Assembly: GCA_021769025.1 (NCBI GenBank)
Contig: JAETTS010000225.1
Location: forward strand, 1 to 5,064
DNA from: Enterocloster bolteae
GTDB taxonomy: Bacteria; Bacillota_A; Clostridia; Lachnospirales; Lachnospiraceae
Length of the DNA: 5,064 nucleotides
Reading direction: 5' to 3'
The notes under the pieces are model-generated. The model did no database searches. It was not told where the DNA came from and was given only the letters and a program-made list of their open reading frames with translations. The translations under genes and the position numbers were made by a program. Positions 1 through 3,935 of the stretch are shown in pieces (the stretch's first letter is position 1; every line of letters begins with the position of its first letter).

Positions 1-155
1 ACGGTATAAAATTTAAGGCCATTCATATACAGAACAAAGAGGATGCGCAAAACGCTCCCACACCAATTACAACGTATGCGTTATTTTTAGATGGCAGCTA
101 TCTTACAAATGAGCAGATGAATGATAAGAGATTTTTGAAATTATTAGGAAAGTAA
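1..155 (+). CDS. C-terminal end of a GNAT-type acetyltransferase with YoaP-like tail (partial)
   Basis: An open frame enters from the left edge (codons start at base 3) and ends at TAA 153-155, giving about 50 residues. The visible tail reads from GIKFKAIHIQ to the end FLKLLGK, with the segment PITTYALFLDGSYLTNEQM in between. This pattern (a KFK-x-I strand, a run like 'AQNAPTPITTYALF', then 'DG-x-YLTNE' and a final 'KxFLKLL') resembles the C-terminal YoaP-like domain attached to some Firmicutes GNAT N-acetyltransferases. The acetyl-CoA-binding GNAT domain itself would lie outside the window, so the enzymatic call rests on family memory of the tail only. Codon use looks AT-richer than the downstream genes. 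The next gene starts 92 bases further on the same strand. It could instead be a stand-alone YoaP-like or thioredoxin-like domain protein. Confidence 0.6.
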   Translation, partial: GIKFKAIHIQNKEDAQNAPTPITTYALFLDGSYLTNEQMNDKRFLKLLGK

Positions 156-247
156 CGGGACAAAACAGCGTAGGTTCAGGGATAGTAACAGCATATTCCC
201 GAAGAATGCGCGGATAAAATGTATGGTAGGAAATAAGAGGAAATGGT
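156..247 (+). other. Short intergenic gap upstream of the CapA gene
   Basis: This is 92 bases between the acetyltransferase stop and the CapA start. A TAAAAT box at 215-220 could be a -10 element, but no convincing -35 lies at the right distance. No strong hairpin terminator with a T-run follows the upstream stop, so read-through from the upstream gene is possible. The ribosome site AGAGGA sits at 236-241, 6 bases before the ATG at 248. Confidence 0.4.
236..241 (+). promoter_or_regulatory. Ribosome binding site of the CapA gene
   Basis: AGAGGA lies 6 bases before ATG 248-250. It fixes this ATG as the start, and the encoded N-terminus is a normal basic-then-hydrophobic signal anchor. Confidence 0.75.
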
Positions 248-1531
248 ATGAGGAAAAATAGAGGCTTGGTATGGCTGATTGGAATTTTAATGGTGGCGGT
301 TTTTGCGCTGTCTTCCCTGGCTGGGTGGATGGTATGGCAAAGGCAGTCGGTACATGGAGGATTGAACGGTACGGAGGAAACGCTGGCGGCATCTCTAAGC
401 GACGGACAGGGATCGGAACGGGGAGAAGATTCCGGAGGTAGTGACGATAGCAGAAGGGAAGAGGATACTAAAGGCCAGGGAGACATCGGAATTGGAGGAG
501 ACATCGGTGATGGTGGGAATGCCGGGAGCGAAGGGAATCTCAGAAGCCAGGGAGATGGCGGAAGCGAGGGGAAGATAGGGAGTGAGGGGAATCAGGCAGA
601 GGAAACGGTAGTCGATCCGGCCAGTCTAAAGACCGATATCACCCTTCTGTTTGCCGGGGATGTGTATTTTTCTGATTATGTGCTCCAAGCCTATGACCAG
701 GCAGGAGGGATTCAGGGAGTGCTGGATGACGGGATACGCCAGGAGATTGATCAGGCGGATATTTTTATGGTGAATCAGGAATTTCCTTTTACAGACAGGG
801 GGACAGCGGCAGAAGACAAACAGTTTACATTCCGTCTGCCTTCGGAGAAAGTATCCATTCTTCAGGAGATGAAGGTGGATCTTGTGACCTTGGCCAACAA
901 CCATATCCTGGATTTCGGGCAGGACGGGCTTTTAGACAGCTGTCAGACCCTGGATGAAGCTGGGATTCACTATGTAGGAGGCGGGGAGAATCTGGACAGG
1001 GCAAGACAGCTGGTAACCATAGACGCTGGTGGCAGGACCATAGGGTTTCTGGGAACATGCAGAGTGTATATGGATGCCAGCTGGGCGGCAGGGCCTTCCC
1101 ATCCGGGGGTATTTTCCACCTATGATCCGGCTCAGGCCATAGAGGCCATAAGAGCGGCAAAAGAGCAGTGCGACTACCTGGTGGTTTATGTCCACTGGGG
1201 GGTGGAGCGGGAAACAGAGCCCAAAGAATATCAGAAAACCATGGGGAGGCAATACATCGATGCAGGAGCAGACCTGGTGGTGGGAAGCCATCCCCATGTT
1301 CTTCAGAATATAGAATATTATCATGGAAAGCCTATTGTATATAGCATGGGAAACTTTGTGTTTGGCAGCAGTATCCTTAAGACGGCTCTTTTAAAGCTTG
1401 TGCTGAAAGCCGATTGGGAGCCTGGTGCAAACGGGATGGATGAGGGAACAACTCCGGAGGGGATAGAAGAGCATGTGGAGCTTTCCCTGATTCCCTGTAC
1501 TTCCTCTAATGGATACACTAGAATAAAGTAG
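248..1531 (+). CDS. CapA family protein (PgsA/CapA-type metallophosphatase fold), membrane-anchored
   Basis: The product is 427 aa. Residues 8-30 form one hydrophobic segment after a basic start (MRKNRG), with no lipobox Cys, so it is probably a signal anchor with the rest outside the cell. Residues about 38-125 are a low-complexity linker rich in Gly, Ser, Asp and Glu. The CapA domain runs from about 130 to 418 and shows the expected motifs in order: AGDVYFSD (GD at 137-138), NQEFPFTDRG (176-185), LANNHILDFG (215-224), YVHWGVE (314-320), GSHPHVLQ (346-353) and SMGNFVFG (366-373). In this calcineurin-like family the Asp, Asn and His residues of these motifs are thought to bind metals. Characterised members act in poly-gamma-glutamate or capsule assembly, but no capB/capC-like neighbours are visible, so the substrate is unknown. 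The start is supported by AGAGGA 6 bases upstream. The protein ends soon after the last predicted strand (LSLIPCTSSNGYTRIK), slightly short for the family but not clearly broken. Confidence 0.9.
   Translation: MRKNRGLVWLIGILMVAVFALSSLAGWMVWQRQSVHGGLNGTEETLAASLSDGQGSERGEDSGGSDDSRREEDTKGQGDIGIGGDIGDGGNAGSEGNLRSQGDGGSEGKIGSEGNQAEETVVDPASLKTDITLLFAGDVYFSDYVLQAYDQAGGIQGVLDDGIRQEIDQADIFMVNQEFPFTDRGTAAEDKQFTFRLPSEKVSILQEMKVDLVTLANNHILDFGQDGLLDSCQTLDEAGIHYVGGGENLDRARQLVTIDAGGRTIGFLGTCRVYMDASWAAGPSHPGVFSTYDPAQAIEAIRAAKEQCDYLVVYVHWGVERETEPKEYQKTMGRQYIDAGADLVVGSHPHVLQNIEYYHGKPIVYSMGNFVFGSSILKTALLKLVLKADWEPGANGMDEGTTPEGIEEHVELSLIPCTSSNGYTRIK
479..592 (+). repeat. Degenerate in-frame short repeats encoding the CapA Gly/Ser/Glu linker
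   Basis: Short units recur in frame. GGAGACATCGG occurs at 479-489 and again at 497-507 (18 bases apart, encoding GDIGIG-GDIGDG). GGGAGCGAAGGGAAT at 524-538 recurs as GGGAGTGAGGGGAAT at 578-592, both encoding GSEGN, and a related GGAAGCGAGGGGAAG at 560-574 encodes GSEGK. The units differ mostly at third codon positions and spacing is not constant, so this is a decayed minisatellite-like tract rather than a clean tandem array. It encodes a flexible, negatively charged spacer between the membrane anchor and the catalytic-fold domain. Confidence 0.6.
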
Positions 1532-1574
1532 CATCCTCTCCATGATTCGTCCCACTGCCAGACAGTACCGACCA
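1532..1574. other. Convergent junction without a clear terminator
   Basis: The CapA and histidine phosphatase genes end 43 bases apart, tail to tail. Only a weak 4-base dyad (ACTG at 1554-1557 with CAGT at 1563-1566) is present, and neither strand has a proper T-run after it. Transcripts from the two genes may therefore overlap at their 3' ends. Confidence 0.4.
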
Positions 1575-2306
1575 CTAATCGTGTCTCTCATCGGTGTTGT
1601 CGTAGCACTCACAAAATCTGGCGGAAAAAGCCGGCGGTTCTTGATGGGCGTACAGATGGGAGATATCTCCGAAGGAGGACATGCGGAAAAGGGCAGTTCC
1701 TTTCCTGCGCTCCTCTGTCACAAGGGTGGTCACGGAGGACGGAGCGGCGCAGGTTGTGTGCCACAGCACCATGGGGGAGATGCCCAGAAGATGGCTGACA
1801 AGCACGCAGCCGGCTCCGAAGTGGCAGAAGAAGACAAGGGTGTCGTTGTTGGCCTTTTCTACCTGGTAGCAATGGCCTTCCCGTATGTACCCATGGTCTT
1901 TTAGAACCTGGTCGAAGTTCTCTGTCACCCAGTCATATTCTTTCTTTACCTGGCTTTCTTTTATAACCTTTGCTTCCTGCCATTGGTCGTAGTGGAAGAA
2001 AAGCTCTTCCTTCGTCCAATCCTTAGGAAGCCAGTCCCAGACAATTTCCTCATGGTCCTCCACATCCGGCCTCCAGATCAGGGGATTAAACTCCCGTAGC
2101 CACAGGCATTCCCTGGCTGTTCTGTGAAGCTTTTCCAGTGTCCGGGAGGCGGTATCCTTTGCCCTTCCCAAAGGGGAGACATAGAAATCTTTTACATCCA
2201 GCTTTGCCAGCCGTTCGGCCAGGTATTCGACTTCCTTCCAGCCTTTTTCTGTCAAAGAATCGATGGAATAGTCTGGATCTCCATGCCTGATAATCAACAA
2301 TTTCAT
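1575..2306 (-). CDS. Histidine phosphatase superfamily protein (phosphoglycerate mutase-like)
   Basis: The product is 243 aa from the ATG at 2306-2304. An in-frame ATG at 2330 would add eight residues (MCKKGTNI), but the purine-rich site AAAGGAA lies between the two ATGs, about 9 bases before the inner one, and the inner start begins with the classic first strand MKLLIIRHG. Catalytic features visible are the RHG motif (R7, H8, G9, the phospho-accepting His), SPLGRAKDTA with R48, an acid candidate E72 in WLREF, and the second His H162 in FFCHFGAG. These make up the usual phosphate pocket of branch 1 enzymes, so activity is likely. The segment about 75-150 is long, aromatic and charged (IWRPDVEDHEEIVWDWL), probably the substrate-specificity lid. 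The family includes phosphoglycerate mutases, alpha-ribazole phosphatases and broad phosphatases; nothing here decides the substrate. It is cytoplasmic and transcribed alone, convergent with the CapA gene (43-base gap) and divergent from the antiporter. Confidence 0.9.
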   Translation of the reverse strand: MKLLIIRHGDPDYSIDSLTEKGWKEVEYLAERLAKLDVKDFYVSPLGRAKDTASRTLEKLHRTARECLWLREFNPLIWRPDVEDHEEIVWDWLPKDWTKEELFFHYDQWQEAKVIKESQVKKEYDWVTENFDQVLKDHGYIREGHCYQVEKANNDTLVFFCHFGAGCVLVSHLLGISPMVLWHTTCAAPSSVTTLVTEERRKGTALFRMSSFGDISHLYAHQEPPAFSARFCECYDNTDERHD

Positions 2307-2334
2307 AATGTTTGTTCCTTTCTTACACATACTT

Positions 2335-2368
2335 CCCTGCTTTACGCCCTTTAAAACCGATGCAGGGC
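2335..2368 (-). promoter_or_regulatory. Leader hairpin of the histidine phosphatase gene (or + strand terminator)
   Basis: CCCTGC at 2335-2340 and GCAGGG at 2362-2367 are a perfect inverted repeat with a 21-base loop. A second, mutually exclusive pairing uses GCCCT 2346-2350 with AGGGC 2364-2368. On the - strand this lies in the predicted 5' leader, ending about 10 bases before the ribosome site. On the + strand the right arm is followed by CTTTCTTTTT, so it could instead stop rightward transcription before the antiporter promoter. The loop is large for a good intrinsic terminator. Confidence 0.4.
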
Positions 2369-2381
2369 TTTCTTTTTACGG

Positions 2382-2410
2382 ATTGTATCATATTCTACCT
2401 GGCTATGCAA
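2382..2410 (-). promoter_or_regulatory. Extended -10 promoter for the histidine phosphatase gene
   Basis: On the - strand, TTGCAT (bases 2410-2405) is followed after 17 bases by TACAAT (2387-2382), and TGA stands just before the -10 (2390-2388), giving TGnTACAAT, an extended -10 that matches the consensus at all but one base. The -35 is weak (3 of 6). The start of transcription would be near 2375, giving a leader of roughly 70 bases that begins just before the hairpin at 2368-2335. Confidence 0.55.
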
Positions 2411-2421
2411 CGGCTGAAAGA

Positions 2422-2438
2422 GAAAACAAATGGTTTTC
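2422..2438. promoter_or_regulatory. Dyad GAAAAC-N5-GTTTTC, possible operator
   Basis: This is a perfect 6-bp inverted repeat with a 5-base spacer, upstream of both divergent promoters. A second pairing, GCTGAAA 2413-2419 with TTTCAGC 2435-2441, shares the right arm. The A/T-rich arms are of the general kind bound by several HTH families, including some ROK regulators, but no specific regulator can be assigned from the sequence. It might also be chance in AT-rich DNA. Confidence 0.3.
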
Positions 2439-2509
2439 AGCTGAGATGGAAGTGGAAATTTGTAAAATCTTTTAACAATTCTTTCAACGAAATTTGTGTA
2501 TTTTTTGGA

Positions 2510-2537
2510 TTGATTTTATAGAAAAACGTGATATCTT
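2510..2537 (+). promoter_or_regulatory. Candidate promoter for the antiporter gene
   Basis: TTGATT (2510-2515) is followed after 16 bases by TATCTT (2532-2537), and TG at 2529-2530 makes an extended -10 (TGATATCTT). Transcription would start near 2544, leaving a leader of about 75 bases that carries the 27-base dyad. Other weaker pairs exist in this AT-rich stretch, for example TTGTGT 2494-2499 with TATAGA 2517-2522, and a lone TATAAA at 2566-2571, so the exact promoter is uncertain. Confidence 0.4.
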
Positions 2538-2576
2538 TAATAACGTCATAAAATTTAAGAAAAATTATAAAAAAGA

Positions 2577-2603
2577 CAGAACAGGGGGAATCCGCCAGTT
2601 CTG
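2577..2603 (+). promoter_or_regulatory. 27-base dyad before the antiporter ribosome site (operator or leader hairpin)
   Basis: The arms are CAGAAC (2577-2582) and GTTCTG (2598-2603). Moving inward come an A/A mismatch, GG/CC, a G/G mismatch, GG/CC, and a centre AAT at 2589-2591. Eleven of thirteen symmetric positions are complementary, and the two mismatches sit symmetrically. It ends one base before the ribosome site GAGAAAGG (2603-2610). No T-run follows, so it is not an intrinsic terminator. It could be a protein operator in DNA or an RNA hairpin controlling ribosome access. Confidence 0.5.
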
Positions 2604-2604
2604 A

Positions 2605-2610
2605 GAAAGG
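2605..2610 (+). promoter_or_regulatory. Ribosome binding site of the antiporter gene
   Basis: GAAAGG lies 8 bases before ATG 2619. A competing ATG at 2611 directly abuts this site and opens a frame of only about 18 codons ending in TGA, so 2619 is the real start. The dyad at 2577-2603 ends immediately upstream. Confidence 0.7.
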
Positions 2611-2618
2611 ATGCCTTT

Positions 2619-3881
2619 ATGCAGAATCTTCTTCTTTGTATTTCTATTTCCCTTATTGCAGGACTGATGATGTCTCGTGTGGCAAAGCGTGTGGGGCTTC
2701 CCGCCGTTACAGCCTACCTGATCACCGGCCTTCTTCTCGGACCGTTTTGTGTGGGCCGTTTAAGTCTTCCAGGAGTTGGTTTTCACTCCATGGAGGAGGT
2801 AAGCTCGATGGGGCTGCTCTCAGAGATGGCTCTGGGTTTTATTGCATTTACCATCGGAAATGAGTTCCGTCTCGGACAGCTTCGCAGTATGGGCCGTCAG
2901 GCCATCACTGTGGGAATTCTTCAGGCAGTTGTCACTACCATCATTGTGGATGGAGCGCTGATCCTGCTTCATCTGGCATTCCCCCAGGCCCTTTCCCTGT
3001 CATCAGCGATCACCCTGGGAGCCATCGCTGCCGCAACAGCTCCGGCTGCCACGCTTATGGTAGTGCGTCAGTATCAGGCGGACGGTCCTCTCACCCGGCT
3101 GCTTCTGATGGTAGTAGCCATTGATGACGCAGTAGGTTTGGTATTGTTCTCCGCTTCCTTCGGTGTGGCAAGCGCTCTGGAGCAAGGCGGGATCAGCGCT
3201 ATCACGGTGATTGTGGAGCCAGTGTTGGAGATTATCCTTTCCCTTCTTTTAGGAGCCGTGGCCGGATTCATTCTGGACTGGAGCGAGCGGTACTTCCACT
3301 CCCGGGGAAATCGGATCTCCATGACAGTTGCCTTTGTCCTGCTGACAGTAGGCCTTTCTATGGTGGAATTTCAGCTGGGGCCGGTACACTGCGGATTTTC
3401 TCTTCTTCTGGTATGTATGATGACCGGAACTATTTTCTGCAATATTTGCCAGACATCCGAGGTTCTGATTGAGCGTCTTGACCGATGGACAACGCCTTTA
3501 AGTATCCTGTTTTTTGTGCTTTCCGGTGCGGAGTTGGATCTGCAGATTTTAAGAAGTCCCGTTGTCCTCCTTATCGGCGCAGTGTACATTATTGCCCGGT
3601 CTGCCGGAAAAATTCTGGGAGCTTACTCAAGCTGTGCCATGACTGGCTGCGAGAAAAATATTCAGAAATATCTGGGAATCACCCTTCTTCCTCAGGCCGG
3701 AGTGGCTCTGGGAATGGCTATCACTGCATCCACGCTTTCAGATGGCGCTATGGTCCGCAATGTGGTGTTGTTCTCTGTGCTGGTTTATGAACTGGTGGCA
3801 CCGACCCTTACGAAAAACGCGTTGTTTGCAGCCGGAGAGCTGCATTCAGAGGAACTGAACGCCAAGAAGGCCAAGGCTTGA
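2619..3881 (+). CDS. Cation:proton antiporter, CPA2 family (Na+/H+ exchanger domain)
   Basis: The product is a 420-aa integral membrane protein with about 12-13 hydrophobic segments spanning nearly its whole length. It begins with a family-type opening (LPAVTAYLITGLLLGPFCVG, residues 27-46). The key motif is VVAIDDAVGLVLF (165-177), with the adjacent acids D169 and D170. The paired acids are typical of electrogenic CPA2 members such as NapA and NhaA, in contrast to the Asn-Asp pair of CPA1. The TAPAAT stretch (140-145) fits the broken helix that crosses it in the ion site. R327 and K331 in ARSAGKILGAY and LPQAGVALGMA (357-367) match the late helices of the family. There is no C-terminal RCK/TrkA-N nucleotide-binding domain, unlike KefB/KefC; the tail is short and charged (EELNAKKAKA). 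It probably exchanges Na+ or K+ for H+, but the ion is not readable. The start is ATG 2619, with GAAAGG 8 bases upstream. A ROK regulator gene follows after 54 bases on the same strand. Confidence 0.9.
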   Translation: MQNLLLCISISLIAGLMMSRVAKRVGLPAVTAYLITGLLLGPFCVGRLSLPGVGFHSMEEVSSMGLLSEMALGFIAFTIGNEFRLGQLRSMGRQAITVGILQAVVTTIIVDGALILLHLAFPQALSLSSAITLGAIAAATAPAATLMVVRQYQADGPLTRLLLMVVAIDDAVGLVLFSASFGVASALEQGGISAITVIVEPVLEIILSLLLGAVAGFILDWSERYFHSRGNRISMTVAFVLLTVGLSMVEFQLGPVHCGFSLLLVCMMTGTIFCNICQTSEVLIERLDRWTTPLSILFFVLSGAELDLQILRSPVVLLIGAVYIIARSAGKILGAYSSCAMTGCEKNIQKYLGITLLPQAGVALGMAITASTLSDGAMVRNVVLFSVLVYELVAPTLTKNALFAAGELHSEELNAKKAKA

Positions 3882-3908
3882 TCCAATGCATGAGTCCTGC
3901 CTGTATGG

Positions 3909-3930
3909 CTTTTCCACACGGAAAGGAGTT
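3909..3930 (+). promoter_or_regulatory. Hairpin burying the ROK gene ribosome site, followed by T-run
   Basis: CTTTTCC (3909-3915) pairs with GGAAAGG (3920-3926) across the four-base loop ACAC, giving seven pairs of which one is G-T. The right arm contains most of the ribosome site AAAGGAG (3922-3928), 7 bases before ATG 3936. The sequence AG and then TTTTT (3929-3933) follows. In RNA it could lower translation of the ROK gene, or act as a weak terminator or attenuator after the antiporter. The stem is A/U-rich, so its strength is modest. Confidence 0.45.
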
Positions 3931-3935
3931 TTTCT

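Larger units (their letters stand above)
2307..2618. other. Divergent intergenic region between the histidine phosphatase and antiporter genes
   Basis: This 312-base stretch is clearly AT-richer than the flanking genes and holds no convincing gene. From left to right it contains the phosphatase ribosome site and leader hairpin (2335-2368), an extended -10 promoter facing left (2382-2410), a 6-bp perfect dyad with a 5-base loop (2422-2438), two copies of GAAATTTGT (2455-2463 and 2489-2497), a candidate promoter facing right (2510-2537), and a 27-base dyad (2577-2603) just before the antiporter ribosome site. The short frames that can be read here lack ribosome sites and recognisable protein character. 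Confidence 0.7.

Noticed and set aside
103..504. Open frame of 133 codons on the - strand over the CapA start
   Set aside because: It overlaps the upstream gene end, the CapA ribosome site and the CapA N-terminus. Its Ser/Pro-rich translation is the shadow of the Gly-rich CapA linker.
1542..1904. Open frame of 120 codons on the + strand
   Set aside because: It lies antisense to the histidine phosphatase gene, has no ribosome site, and its translation has no recognisable protein character. The opposite strand carries all the catalytic motifs.
2307..2330. Upstream ATG at 2330 for the histidine phosphatase
   Set aside because: It adds MCKKGTNI before the conserved first strand, and the ribosome site lies inside this extension, which fits the inner start at 2306.
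2312..2521. Short + strand frame of 69 codons in the intergenic region
   Set aside because: No ribosome site, no family resemblance, and it overlaps the leftward promoter and leader.
2611..2667. ATG at 2611 as antiporter start or leader peptide
   Set aside because: It touches the ribosome site with no spacing and its frame ends after about 18 codons. The ATG at 2619 has proper 8-base spacing and gives the full family protein.
3485..3790. Open frame of 101 codons on the + strand within the antiporter gene
   Set aside because: It is an out-of-frame shadow of the antiporter, whose frame is intact across this stretch with family motifs on both sides.
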